DNA of 52,819 bases from Candidatus Hydrogenedentota bacterium (GTDB lineage: Bacteria; Hydrogenedentota; Hydrogenedentia; Hydrogenedentales; CAITNO01), in the NCBI GenBank assembly GCA_903902895.1, contig CAIUWO010000617.1, positions 1-52,819 of the forward strand, written 5' to 3'. Under the pieces are notes generated by a model, which was not told the origin of the DNA, made no database searches, and worked only from the letters and a program-made list of their open reading frames with translations. A program made the position numbers and the translations under genes. Positions 43,148 to 51,830 of the stretch are shown one piece after another (position 1 is the first letter of the stretch; the number at the start of each line of letters is the position of its first letter).

Positions 43148-43232
43148 CGCCCTTGCAGGGCTTCGGAACCAAAGACAACCTTTTTCCTGGGGCGTTGCCC
43201 CAGGCTATATCCTTGTGCGCCTTCGGCGCGTC
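43148..43232. repeat. Three-hairpin repeat module, copy 3 (no transposase)
   Basis: H3 gccct/agggc (43149-43161), H2 cctggggc/gccccagg (43186-43204), H1 gcgcc/ggcgc (43217-43229). H2 differs from the RAYT-flanking copies by a paired change (C-G to T-A) that keeps the stem. Confidence 0.9.
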
Positions 43233-43275
43233 CGAACCATGCGGAACTTCCGGGCGTCGGTGGTTGCGTCATCCT

Positions 43276-43359
43276 GCGCGCCGAAGGCGCGCAAGGCACC
43301 AGCCCGGGGCAACGCCCCGGGGAACCAAAGCTATGCGAAATCCCAGCACTGAAAGTGCG
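43276..43359. repeat. Three-hairpin repeat module, copy 4 (inverted to copy 3)
   Basis: H1 gcgcgcc/ggcgcgc (43276-43292), H2 cccggggc/gccccggg (43303-43321), H3 gcact/agtgc (43346-43358), the last with a paired change from gccct/agggc. Only 43 bp separates copies 3 and 4. The remainder of the gap 43046-43429 shows no gene. Confidence 0.88.
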
Positions 43360-43429
43360 AAACAGCCGCGTTCGGCCATGAGCAGCCGCGATTCGTTCGG
43401 TACCCGTCCTCATCATTGGCCGCGCGTTG

Positions 43430-43636
43430 TCAAATGTCGAGTATCTCGTCGCGCTCAAAATGAAGCCGTACCACCTTGGGACAGTCCTCTTCGCCAAAGT
43501 GGCATTTCACTGCGTCGCGAACCCGCTCGTGCAACTCATTAACGGTGTCGGCTTCCGTGAAGATGGCCTCACTCAGTCCCCGTGCGATGAATCCGCCGTT
43601 TGGCGCATCTTCCACAAGGAACAGGAACTCAGTCAC
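43430..43636 (-). CDS. HicB-like small protein (orphan)
   Basis: 68 residues from GTG 43636 (AGGTG at 7-nt spacing); a TTG nine codons earlier (43663) is an alternative. TEFLFLVEDAPNGGFIARGL, then IFTEADTVNELHERVRDAVKCHF, is the small HicB-like ferredoxin-type domain (often mislabelled as an oxoisovalerate dehydrogenase subunit). HicB partners of HicA toxins carry such a domain plus a DNA-binding tail, which is lacking here. No HicA frame is adjacent. It follows the oxidoreductase stop by 30 bp and may be co-transcribed with it. Function uncertain. Confidence 0.7.
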   Translation of the reverse strand: MTEFLFLVEDAPNGGFIARGLSEAIFTEADTVNELHERVRDAVKCHFGEEDCPKVVRLHFERDEILDI

Positions 43637-43666
43637 TGGATTACACCTTTCACGAATGTCCAAGTC

Positions 43667-44971
43667 CTACGCCGGGAATCCGTACGGCGCGCGCGGTTCG
43701 CGGCTCACAAACGCATTCGCCTCGTCGCTGTCGAATTTCTCCGCGACGGGGTCCCATTTCATGGGCTTGCCCAGCCAGCGGGCGATGTTGCCCAGGTGGC
43801 AGACGGTGCAGGAGCGGTGGCCGATTTCCACGTCCGCGACGGACAGTTCGCGGGAACGGATGCAGTCGCGCCAGTTGGCCATGTGCGTTTCGCTGCTGTC
43901 CGGTTTGTACTCTTTGCCGCCCATGATTTCCTTGGCCAGTTCGGGCGGGTTGGTCTTGAACTCGCCGCGCGCGGTGCTGATTTCGCCGCGTTCGCCGACA
44001 AACTTGCCGCCGCCGGCGTTGCCCCGGCCGTCAATGTGCAGCAGCACGCCGTTGGCATAGCGCATGTGGATCGGGGCCGTCAGCGCGCCGCCGTTGGCCC
44101 AGGCGCCCTCCTTGGCGATGGAAAAGCCGAAGCGCTCCGATTCGGGCGCGTCCATGTCGGCCCAGATTTCCACCGGCCCTGAGTTGTCCATGCCCAGCGC
44201 CCACTGAATCTGGTCGAGCCCGTGCGCGCCCCAGCCGGTCATTTCGCCGCCCGAATAGGGCCGGAACGAGATCCAGCCCAGCGGTCTGCCCTTGGCGTCA
44301 AGCCGATTCTCGGCGCGCGGCAGATACAGGTCCTTGTTGTAGGGGCGCGGCTGCGTCTGGCCGCACCACGCGTCCCAGTTGAGCCCTTCCGGCAGCGGCT
44401 CTTCCGGCAGGTCGCAATCCCACGGGCTGGGGTAGTTGGCCGAATGCACTTCTTTGATGGTGCCCAGGCCGCCCTCGCGGATGAATTTGCAGGAGAGGAT
44501 GTTGGGCAGGGTGGACCGCTGCTGGCTGCCCACCTGCACGATGCGCTTGTTCTTGCGCGCGGCCTCCACCATGAGCCGCCCCTCGCGGATGGTCAGGGTC
44601 ATGGGCTTTTCGACATACACGTCCTTGCCCGCGTTGCAGGCGTCAATGCAGGGCAGCGCGTGCCAGTGGTCCGGCGTGGCGATGACCACCGCGTCAATCG
44701 ACGGGTCCGCCAGCATCTCGCGGTATTCTGCGTACACCTTCCAGCCCTTGTCCTTGAACTTGGCCAGTCGTGCCGGATTCAGGTCCGCCGCCGCCACGCC
44801 CTCCATGTCGGACACTTTCCCGACCTCCCGAACGAGGTCCTGCGCGCGTCGGCCCACGCCGATGAATCCGACCTGGATGCGGTCATTGGCGCCAAAGGCG
44901 CTGCGGGGGATGAACATCGGCGCCGTGGCCAGTCCGGCGGCGGCAAGAAAACTGCGGCGGGTCATGGACAT
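43667..44971 (-). CDS. Tat-exported Gfo/Idh/MocA-family oxidoreductase (second copy)
   Basis: 434 residues from ATG 44971 (AGGAG 7 nt upstream; ATGs at 44974 and 44965 are close alternatives). MTRRSFLAAAGLATAPMF is a Tat signal. NAD motif VGFIGVGRRAQDL; AVVIATPDHWHALPCIDAC and GKDVYVEKPMTL with the catalytic-region EKP. The C-terminal domain includes GGEMTGWGAHGLDQIQWALG, and a final Cys-rich ICTVCHLGN-like stretch (RSCTVCHLGNIARWLG) typical of the planctomycete-type subfamily. Distinct subfamily from the 17.8-kb gene. Substrate unknown. Confidence 0.93.
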   Translation of the reverse strand: MSMTRRSFLAAAGLATAPMFIPRSAFGANDRIQVGFIGVGRRAQDLVREVGKVSDMEGVAAADLNPARLAKFKDKGWKVYAEYREMLADPSIDAVVIATPDHWHALPCIDACNAGKDVYVEKPMTLTIREGRLMVEAARKNKRIVQVGSQQRSTLPNILSCKFIREGGLGTIKEVHSANYPSPWDCDLPEEPLPEGLNWDAWCGQTQPRPYNKDLYLPRAENRLDAKGRPLGWISFRPYSGGEMTGWGAHGLDQIQWALGMDNSGPVEIWADMDAPESERFGFSIAKEGAWANGGALTAPIHMRYANGVLLHIDGRGNAGGGKFVGERGEISTARGEFKTNPPELAKEIMGGKEYKPDSSETHMANWRDCIRSRELSVADVEIGHRSCTVCHLGNIARWLGKPMKWDPVAEKFDSDEANAFVSREPRAPYGFPA

Positions 44972-44974
44972 CAT

Positions 44975-45168
44975 AAGTCTCCTGTTTGGGCTGCCAACAA
45001 GTTCCAACCGCTATTATACGGACCAGCCGGGACCGTTCAACATGGCGTAATCCCCCAACAAGTACACATTCTCCCCCCTTCTGCTCCTTTCTTCCGGAGA
45101 AAATGAACCACAGAGGTCACTGAGGGGCACAGAGGGAGGATGATAATGGCAGAGTTGGTGTCTGCAAT
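44975..45168. other. Short spacer with degenerate cacagagg repeats
   Basis: Contains ccacagaggtcactgagg then ggcacagaggg around 45108-45138, the low-complexity repeat text seen in intergenic DNA of many large environmental genomes. No gene. Confidence 0.4.
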
Positions 45169-47463
45169 CTATCCTGCGCATTCTGCATCCTGCCGTCTTT
45201 TTCGCATCAACAGCATGAGTGCCACAGCCAGAACGCAGGTGACGCAGGTGACGCCCGTTCCGGCGTATATGGTCCACGGACGGTAGCGAAACACGATTTC
45301 CTTTTCCGCTCCGGTGAGCCGTACCCCCCGGAAGGTTTTCCATACCCGCTCGATGGGACGCGGCGCGCCGTCCGCATAGGCTTGCCAGCCGGGGTAGTAC
45401 TGGTCAGTGAGCACCAGCAGTCCCGGCTTTCCCTGCGGCGGGCGGACCGTGACGCGCTGGGCGCGGTACCCGGTGATTTCCGCAGCCGTGGCATTTTCAC
45501 CCGGCGGCGCGGTGAAATCGGGTTCGGGCTGGGCCTGTTGCAGGACGAACGCGCGGGGCCATGCGTTTTCGTTTTCAAAAATGGCGAGGTCGCCCCTGCG
45601 CGACACCAATCGGAAGGGCGGCGTGATGTCCAACCCGTCGAGCCAGTTCAGCCGGGGCGCGCCAAAGAAATCGTTTCCCAAGCCGAGCACCAGATAGCGG
45701 ACCCCCGTGAGGTTGAGCAGCCCCGCCGCCCCGTCCGCCAGGGAAAGCCCCCCGCGCAGGCCCACCGTGGCGGTGCCGCCCGCCCCGGATTCCCCGGCCC
45801 TGATGCGCGGCGTGAGGCAGGGGTTGTACAGCGCATGAAACTCCGGCAGCGTGAAGGGGGACTGGCCGTTGAGGCAGGCCACGCCCAGCAGGGGCCCGAG
45901 TTTGGGAACGCGCCGGCCCTCATCGAGCGCGTAGTCGGCATAGACCCGCTGGCCCCGCGTGGCGTGTTCGCGCAGGAAGCTCCGCATCGACCCGTCCAGC
46001 CCGGTCAGGTCGGGTTCCCTGGGGATGTTGAAGTCCGAAACCGGATAGCATTTCCACGCGCAGGCCAGCAGCGTCAGCACCGGGACCAGGGCCAGCGTCG
46101 CGGGCCATGCCCCGGCTCCCGCCGTGCCGGGGCGCGCCAGCGTGGACACGGCTATCAGCAGCCCCATTGCCACGAAACCGAGCAGTGCCATGCTTGTGTC
46201 AAACCCCGTCCACATGCGGTCCGCCGCAAACGCCGCCAATCCGGCGAGCATAAGGAACCGCAGGGGCGACAGGGGCAGCCGCCGCCTCGCCGCCGTGCCC
46301 AAATCGTCCATCAGGCGCTGCGCGCCCAGCGCCGCCAGCACCGCGATGGACAGCAGCAGAAACGGCGCAAAGCGGATGGGCGCCTGAAACCAGCCTCCCG
46401 TGGGCACGCAGTGAAAATACACATGGGAGACCACGGAGGCGTTGCCGCGGAGGAGTTCCAGGGAGAGCATGCCAAGAAGCGCAAAGAAGACCGTCTCTGC
46501 CCTCGGGCGCAGCAGCGCATAGACGGCCAGCGCGAGAAGCGGCAACCCGATGAAAAGCAGGTTGCCCCCGGTGCTGTTTGCGACGAGTTGGCGCAAGAGT
46601 TCGGCGTGCGTGCCCAGTCCGGCGCCAAAGGCCGTTTCAAAACTGAGCGCGCCGGGTCCCCGCACACTGCGGAGCGAAAGCTCCGCCGTGGGAAGAATCT
46701 GAACGGCGGCAAAGCCCAGGGAGAACAGCGCCGCCGCGCCGAACCACGCGCCGGAGGAAAGGGCACCGCGGCCGCTCCTGTCGTGGACGAGCCGTTGCGC
46801 CATCCGAAAGCCGCCATAGACGGCCAGCAGCAGGCCGGTCCGGGCCGAGATTTCGGCCTCCCCGGCGAACAGTTGCAGTGCCAGCGCGCCGCCCAGCGCC
46901 ACGGCCCTACGCGGTCCCGGCGCTTCCAGCAGCCTGTCGGCCAGCAGCAGAACAAGCGGCACCCAGACAGCACTGCAGTAGGTGTCCGGCACGGCGCACA
47001 GGTGCAGCACCGACCATTCGGAGAACGCGGCGGCCAGTGCCCCGCAGCATGCGGCCGCCGCACCAAGCCGCAGCGAACGCCGCAGATAAAGAAACATGAA
47101 AACGGCGAAGAGCCAGAGGTGCAGGCCGCCCACGAGCAGCCGGGCCGCGCGGCAGGGCATGAACAGGAAGAGCCAGTTGGGCGGATACAGCGGGCCGTAT
47201 TCGAGCGTGGCGAACATGGGCATGCCGAGCATTTCATCGGGATTCCAGAGCGGCAACTCGCCCCGGAACAGGGTGTCCCTGGAGAAGAGCAGGTTGGGCA
47301 GGTAATAGCGCATGACATCGGCGACGGCGCCACCGCCGGCAGGGCCGCCCACGCGCCAGAACTGTGTCCAGACGTACAGGCCCGCCAGCACGGCGCATGC
47401 GCCCAGTGCCAGCATGCGGGCATGGCCCGCCCGCGCTTTTCCCGCTCCCGACTCGGTGCTCAT
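45169..47463 (-). CDS. YfhO-family multi-TM membrane protein
   Basis: 764 residues from ATG 47463; an upstream ATG (47514) adds 17 polar residues and is possible. The SD is weak in both cases. An extended -10 (tgctatact) lies about 20 bp before 47514. About 13 TM helices; the family loop after TM1 reads RYYLPNLLFSRDTLFRGELPLWNPDEMLGMPMFATLEYGP-like with conserved acidic/Trp residues, then a large C-terminal soluble domain with ADYALDEGRRVPKL, FRLVSRRGDLAIFENENAWPRAF and LVLTDQYYPGWQAYADG, and a final TM. YfhO-type proteins are GT-C-like and act in lipid or teichoic-acid glycosylation in Firmicutes; the donor here is unknown. Confidence 0.88.
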   Translation of the reverse strand: MSTESGAGKARAGHARMLALGACAVLAGLYVWTQFWRVGGPAGGGAVADVMRYYLPNLLFSRDTLFRGELPLWNPDEMLGMPMFATLEYGPLYPPNWLFLFMPCRAARLLVGGLHLWLFAVFMFLYLRRSLRLGAAAACCGALAAAFSEWSVLHLCAVPDTYCSAVWVPLVLLLADRLLEAPGPRRAVALGGALALQLFAGEAEISARTGLLLAVYGGFRMAQRLVHDRSGRGALSSGAWFGAAALFSLGFAAVQILPTAELSLRSVRGPGALSFETAFGAGLGTHAELLRQLVANSTGGNLLFIGLPLLALAVYALLRPRAETVFFALLGMLSLELLRGNASVVSHVYFHCVPTGGWFQAPIRFAPFLLLSIAVLAALGAQRLMDDLGTAARRRLPLSPLRFLMLAGLAAFAADRMWTGFDTSMALLGFVAMGLLIAVSTLARPGTAGAGAWPATLALVPVLTLLACAWKCYPVSDFNIPREPDLTGLDGSMRSFLREHATRGQRVYADYALDEGRRVPKLGPLLGVACLNGQSPFTLPEFHALYNPCLTPRIRAGESGAGGTATVGLRGGLSLADGAAGLLNLTGVRYLVLGLGNDFFGAPRLNWLDGLDITPPFRLVSRRGDLAIFENENAWPRAFVLQQAQPEPDFTAPPGENATAAEITGYRAQRVTVRPPQGKPGLLVLTDQYYPGWQAYADGAPRPIERVWKTFRGVRLTGAEKEIVFRYRPWTIYAGTGVTCVTCVLAVALMLLMRKRRQDAECAG

Positions 47464-47724
47464 CGCGGCGTTGTGAACCCCCGGCTTGGCTGTCCGGCGG
47501 GATTTCCCGTGCATCCCGCAGAATTCCAGTATAGCAAAGCGGAGGCATGGTTGTGTTGCGGGCGCTTTGGCGGCCGTAGGTGATGCGGCGAGTGCGGGGA
47601 GTTTGGGAGGAGGCGTCCCGGCGCGCCGCGCGCCTTCCTGGCCCGCACATATCACCAGTACGCGCCTGTCATATTCAAGACGAAACCGGCAATAAACTTA
47701 ACCGCAACAGCAGAAAGACAGGCC

Positions 47725-47832
47725 GTCATTGCGAGCAAAGCGAAGCAATCTCTTGCTCGCCATATGCCGTTCGGCAAAGGCCGTCGCTTCAAGAGATTGC
47801 CGCGTCGGGCTTAAAGCCCTCCTCGCAATGAC
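47725..47832. repeat. Mobile-type palindromic element with GTCATTGCGAG ends
   Basis: Ends gtcattgcgag (47725-47735) and ctcgcaatgac (47822-47832) are exact inverse complements. Inside, gcaatctcttg and caagagattgc form a second perfect 11-bp arm, and gggcttaaagccc a third hairpin. 108 bp, non-coding, in the gap 47464-47848 that otherwise shows no gene. This sequence type recurs in many unrelated bacterial genomes. Confidence 0.85.
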
Positions 47833-47848
47833 TGGTGAGACATGCTGG

Positions 47849-48565
47849 CTAGGCCAGTCCGACCAGGGCCTTGAGCCCGGCCACTTCCTTTTCGGTGAGG
47901 TTGCGCCATTCGCCGGGGCGCATGCCGTTCACCTCAATGCCCGCGAAGGTGATGCGGCGCAGTGTCTGCACGGGGTGGCCGACGGCATCGCACATGCGCT
48001 TGACCTCGCGCTTGCGCCCCTCGTGGATGATGAGCCGCACGAGCGAGTTGCCCGGGCGCGATTCGAGCACGCTGACCTTGGCGGGGGCGGTGGGTCCGTC
48101 CTCCAGTTCCACGCCCTGCTCCAGCCGCCTGGCGGCGGCCGGTTCCATTTTGCCGCGCACCCAGGCCAGATACTCTTTTTCGATGCCGAACTTGGGATGG
48201 ATCAGGCGGAAGGCCAGTTCGCCGTCATTGGTGAGCAGCAGCACGCCCTCGACGTCGAAATCCAGACGGCCCACCGGGAACACGCGCGAATCGGTGCTAT
48301 GGACGCAGTCGAGCACGGTGCGCCGGCCGTGGGTGTCCTTGGCGGTGGTGACGACGTTGCGCGGCTTGTTGAGGACGATGTAGACCTTCTTGTCCGTGCC
48401 CGGTTCGCGGCCGTCGACGGCAACGCGGTCCACGGCCGGGTCAACCGACTGGCCGAGGGTGGCGGTGACGCCGTTGACACTGACGCGGCCGGCGGAAATG
48501 AGTGCCTCCGAGGCACGCCGCGAGGCCACGCCGCATTCGGCCAGGTATTTCTGCAGCCGCACCAC
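47849..48565 (-). CDS. rluB: 23S rRNA pseudouridine synthase (RsuA/RluB family)
   Basis: 238 residues. Starts GTG 48565 or the next GTG; 3 nt after the scpB stop. The S4 domain RLQKYLAECGVASRRASEALI occupies residues 3-60. The catalytic GRLD motif with Asp102 lies in VFPVGRLDFDVEGVLLLTNDGE-type context. Later motif LIIHEGRKREVKRMCDAVGHPV (RluB/RsuA signature), then LRRITFAGIEV. Isomerises a uridine in the large-subunit rRNA helix near the peptidyl-transferase centre. The symbol rests on the usual scpB-rluB linkage; RluE/F-type specificity is not excluded. Confidence 0.92.
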   Translation of the reverse strand: MVRLQKYLAECGVASRRASEALISAGRVSVNGVTATLGQSVDPAVDRVAVDGREPGTDKKVYIVLNKPRNVVTTAKDTHGRRTVLDCVHSTDSRVFPVGRLDFDVEGVLLLTNDGELAFRLIHPKFGIEKEYLAWVRGKMEPAAARRLEQGVELEDGPTAPAKVSVLESRPGNSLVRLIIHEGRKREVKRMCDAVGHPVQTLRRITFAGIEVNGMRPGEWRNLTEKEVAGLKALVGLA

Positions 48566-48568
48566 GGG

Positions 48569-49180
48569 TCAGTCCAGAATCCGCAGTTCGTCGATGGACG
48601 GCAGTTCTTTGAGGCTCTTGAGCCCGAAGGTGGTGAGGAACTCGTCGGTGGTGCGGTAAATCTTGGGGCGTCCCGGCAGGTCGGCCACGCCGGCAACGCG
48701 GATGAGCCGCTTGTCCTGCAGCTGGTCGAAGGCGTAGGAGACGCTCACGCCGCGGATGGCCTCGACCTCGGCGCGGGTGACAGGCTGCTTGTAGGCGATG
48801 ATGGCCAGCGTCTCCAGGAGCGACTTGGACATGCGGTTGCTCTTCTTGACCTGGAACAGCCGCCGCACGTAGGGGGCGAACTGGGGCTTGGTCATGAACT
48901 GGTAACCGCCGGCGATCTCGCGCAGGGCGTAGGGAAGCGATTCCTGGGTATCCAGCTCCTCGCGCAGCTCCTCCAGCAGCATGGCCACGATGTCGGGGTC
49001 CATGTCGCCGAGCGCCTGGGCCAGGCGGTTCGCGCTGAGCGGCTTGTCGCTCACGAACAGGAGCGCGTAGAGCGCCTGCCGCGACTCCTCGCGGCCCAGC
49101 GTCTCCACCGGCTCAAGGATGTCCCCGGCGTCCGGGGCCCGTTCGATTTCTTCTTCGGGGATCAGTTCTTCTTGCGACAT
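48569..49180 (-). CDS. scpB: Segregation and condensation protein B
   Basis: 203 residues, two winged-helix domains. Family stretches: ALYALLFVSDKPLSANRLAQAL, YQFMTKPQFAPYVRRLF, and LLETLAIIAYKQPVTRAEVEAIRGVSV followed by LIRVAGVADLPGRPKIYRTTDEFLTTFGL. Binds ScpA kleisin in the SMC condensin complex for chromosome segregation. scpA is not in the window. Middle gene of aroF-scpB-rluB; gaps of 37 and 3 bp. Confidence 0.95.
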   Translation of the reverse strand: MSQEELIPEEEIERAPDAGDILEPVETLGREESRQALYALLFVSDKPLSANRLAQALGDMDPDIVAMLLEELREELDTQESLPYALREIAGGYQFMTKPQFAPYVRRLFQVKKSNRMSKSLLETLAIIAYKQPVTRAEVEAIRGVSVSYAFDQLQDKRLIRVAGVADLPGRPKIYRTTDEFLTTFGLKSLKELPSIDELRILD

Positions 49181-49217
49181 GGATGGGTCCGCCTGTGTGT
49201 CCGTGCGCGCCGCCGGG

Positions 49218-50231
49218 TCAGAGAGTCTTCTTCATCACGTCGAGCAGGGGCCGGATGGCCGCCATCAGTTCCTCGAACCGGCGGGGCTTGAGCGACTGCT
49301 GGCCGTCGGAGAGGGCGACTTCCGGGTTCGGGTGCATCTCGACCATGATGCCGTCGGCGCCCGAGGCGACGGCGGCGCAGGCCATGGGCAGCACCAGCTC
49401 CCAGCGCCCCGCGGCATGGCTCGGATCGACGATGACTGGCAGATGGCTGAGTTTGCGGATGACCGGCACCGCCTGGATGTCCAGCGTGTTGCGCGTCTCG
49501 GTCTCAAAAGTGCGGATGCCGCGCTCGCAGAGCACCACGTTCGGGTTGCCCTCGGACATGATGTATTCGGCCGACATCAGCCATTCGTTGATGGTCGACA
49601 TCATGCCGCGCTTGAGAAGCACGGGCCGGTTCGACTTGCCGGCGGCCCGCAGCAGCCCGTAGTTCTGCATGTTGCGCGCGCCGATCTGGATCATGTCGGC
49701 AAATTCGGCCACGATGGCGACCTGCTCGGGCGTGGTGGCCTCGGTGACCACCGGCAGCCCGACGGCCTGGCCCGCGGACCAGAGCAGTTTGAGCCCCTCC
49801 AGTTCCATGCCCTGGAAGCTGTAGGGCGACGTGCGGGGCTTGAACGCGCCGCCGCGCAGCATGGTGGCCCCGGCGTCTTTGACGATTTGCGCCGAAAGGT
49901 TGACCTGTTCCTTCGATTCCACCGAGCAGGGCCCGGCCATGACGCAGAAATGGCCGCCGCCTATCTTGGCGGTGCCGCATTCGACGACGGTGTCCTCGCT
50001 TCTGACCTCGCGTCCGGCCAGTTTGAACGGTTTGAGGATGGGAAACACCTTTTCGACGTGGGGAAGCGCCTCAAGCGCGGTCAGGCGCTCCTTGCCGCGC
50101 TCGTCACCCACGGCCGCGACGACCGTTCGCTCAACGCCGACGATGACGTGCGCCTTATAGCCCAGTTCCTCAATCCGCTGGACGACGTGCTCGACGTCCT
50201 CCTTTTTCGACGATGCCATTACAATAATCAT
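49218..50231 (-). CDS. aroF: 3-deoxy-7-phosphoheptulonate synthase
   Basis: 337 residues from ATG 50231 (AGAGGA 11 nt upstream). N-terminal ~70 residues form the ferredoxin-like/ACT regulatory domain of the Thermotoga-type DAHP synthases (MIIVMASSKKEDVEHVVQRI). The barrel has GPCSVES (100-106), KPRTSP (131-136), IGARNMQNY, LLKRGMMSTINEW, and DPSHAAGRWELV with metal-binding His. Condenses PEP and erythrose-4-phosphate, the first step of the shikimate pathway; the N-domain implies feedback control by an aromatic amino acid. An upstream extension of the frame to 50501 lacks family sequence. Confidence 0.95.
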   Translation of the reverse strand: MIIVMASSKKEDVEHVVQRIEELGYKAHVIVGVERTVVAAVGDERGKERLTALEALPHVEKVFPILKPFKLAGREVRSEDTVVECGTAKIGGGHFCVMAGPCSVESKEQVNLSAQIVKDAGATMLRGGAFKPRTSPYSFQGMELEGLKLLWSAGQAVGLPVVTEATTPEQVAIVAEFADMIQIGARNMQNYGLLRAAGKSNRPVLLKRGMMSTINEWLMSAEYIMSEGNPNVVLCERGIRTFETETRNTLDIQAVPVIRKLSHLPVIVDPSHAAGRWELVLPMACAAVASGADGIMVEMHPNPEVALSDGQQSLKPRRFEELMAAIRPLLDVMKKTL

Positions 50232-50978
50232 GGCTGGAAATTCCTCTTGGTGGAGATAAACCCGCCGCTGCGGCGTGAAAGAGAAGTATACCGTCCGGCG
50301 GGCGGGCAAGGCAAAACGGGGGCGGGGCGGCGCGGGAAGGCTGTGGCTGTGGGCCGCATCCTGCCCTGTCGGCTGCCCCGTTAGGCCGCCTGAGCCGTCG
50401 CCTCTTTGCCCCCGGCTCGGCTGTGGGCGCAGGCGGGCTAAAGCCTCCGAAAAGCACGCTGAAGCGCGCTGGTTCAAATCACTTTGGACTTCCCCTGACA
50501 CCCCGGCTAAAGCCGGGTGTAAAGGGGAGCCCGCTAAAGCGGGCCGACAGGACCCTGCCCTTTTTTTCCAGACGGGTAAATTCGGGACAGGCTGAAATGG
50601 CGATAAGTCGGTGCCATTCTAGCCTGATAATCATCTAGGCGGCTCCCCGATTTCCCTCTGACAAACACATGAAATGAGCGCGGAACAACAGGAACAATAC
50701 GGTTGCCCCGCCTGTTTCCAAAAGGAAAGCAAGGGCGTCAGCGGGCCATTTATGGCGGCACTGCCGGCGCTAACGACGCTGTGCGGACGGCGGAAGATAA
50801 TTGAAAAGGAATCGCAGGCGGGTTCAGATGGGAAGTCTTGGCTCAACCGGTGTTCACACGAATGACAGGGGTTCGAGACAACGCATGCTCTGTAATAACC
50901 CAACGCACGCTTTGTAATAATCTAAGGATTGCAAACTGACCACATGCAAAATCGCAAACAAACAAGGAGTGTCAGGTT
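50232..50978. other. Gene-free interval, 747 bp
   Basis: No supported gene; frames such as 50423-50638 are low-complexity reads through repeats. It contains a cluster of CTAAAG-centred palindromes at 50431-50550 and an AT-richer stretch near 50880-50960 that probably holds the promoter of the lipoprotein gene (taataa-like motifs near 50895 and 50916, no clear -35). Confidence 0.45.
50431..50550. repeat. CTAAAG-centred palindrome cluster
   Basis: Three related hairpins share a ctaaag centre: imperfect aggcgggctaaagcct (about 50431), perfect cccggct/agccggg (50502-50517) and perfect gcccgct/agcgggc (50529-50544). Different stems, same loop. Confidence 0.75.
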
Positions 50979-51830
50979 TTGAGGCTCTTTATTCACGCAT
51001 TGATGTGCGCAGCAACAGTTGTTGTCTGCTTGTCTCTTGCCGGCTGTTCGAATCCGAAGCCATGGCCGAAAAGCCCGCTGTATGAGACGCCCGTCAACGA
51101 CCCGAATTGGCAGGCGCCCGCAAGCAAAGAAGAGGCCATGGCCGCCATGGCGGGGCATTATGCCCACTACGATGCGGTTGCCTACGAGGCTGAGACGCCC
51201 AACGGGCCTTTGTCAACATTTATCATTTCTTACGGCTTTACGGACCTGGTAATCGAGGACGGGCAGCTCGTCGAGTACGACCGTTTTTGCCATGCCGAAC
51301 ATAGAGCCAACCAGAATATGGTCACAGCCTTCCCCGACGGGGCCACACAGGCAATTCTGCCCCGACAGGCAATAGTCGATGTTTATGAAGAGGATGGGGC
51401 ATGGAAGATGAGGCGGCCCGCAACGCCAACCCTGATCGGTATTGATGGAAATCCCGACGCGGCGCTTTCAATGAACCCCAATGACCCCCTGATCAATGAC
51501 GCCGACAACGACGGGAAACCCGGCGTCACGGTGTTCGTGGAACTGTTCGGATTGATCAAAGGCGAGATATATCTTGCCCGACGGGAGATATTTCAGAACG
51601 ATGTGACGCTCTACTCCGACGGCACGCTGCGGGGGTCCGTGGTTGACGATTCGGAACAGCTTGTGGTCGGCGCATCGCTTCGCATCCTGAACACGCCCAA
51701 TGACCCGGACCAGCGGAAAGACCCGGGTCTGAATCCAATCATACTTGTTCCCATTCCCGGTGACCTCGACACTTGTGAAGAACTGATGGCGAATCGGGAC
51801 TTGCTGTTTCCGGCTGAGCCCGGTTTCTAA
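50979..51830 (+). CDS. Lipoprotein of unknown function
   Basis: 283 residues. TTG start at 50979 (AAGGAG 10 nt upstream); it supplies the Arg-containing n-region of the signal, while the next ATG (51000) would leave only a bare hydrophobic stretch. Lipobox SLAGC near residue 23. The mature part has DADNDGKPGVTVFVELFG, an acidic calcium-loop-like (DxDxDG) element, and DPDQRKDPGLNPIILVPI. Beta-rich, no family recognised. Probably an envelope protein exposed to the periplasm. Confidence 0.75.
   Translation: MRLFIHALMCAATVVVCLSLAGCSNPKPWPKSPLYETPVNDPNWQAPASKEEAMAAMAGHYAHYDAVAYEAETPNGPLSTFIISYGFTDLVIEDGQLVEYDRFCHAEHRANQNMVTAFPDGATQAILPRQAIVDVYEEDGAWKMRRPATPTLIGIDGNPDAALSMNPNDPLINDADNDGKPGVTVFVELFGLIKGEIYLARREIFQNDVTLYSDGTLRGSVVDDSEQLVVGASLRILNTPNDPDQRKDPGLNPIILVPIPGDLDTCEELMANRDLLFPAEPGF

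Noticed and set aside
45382..47583. 733-codon + strand frame
   Set aside because: Antisense of the YfhO-like gene; very rich in Arg/Gln/Gly, no domain.
47729..50384. Two long + strand frames across aroF-scpB-rluB
   Set aside because: Antisense of three well-conserved housekeeping genes and reading through the palindromic element.
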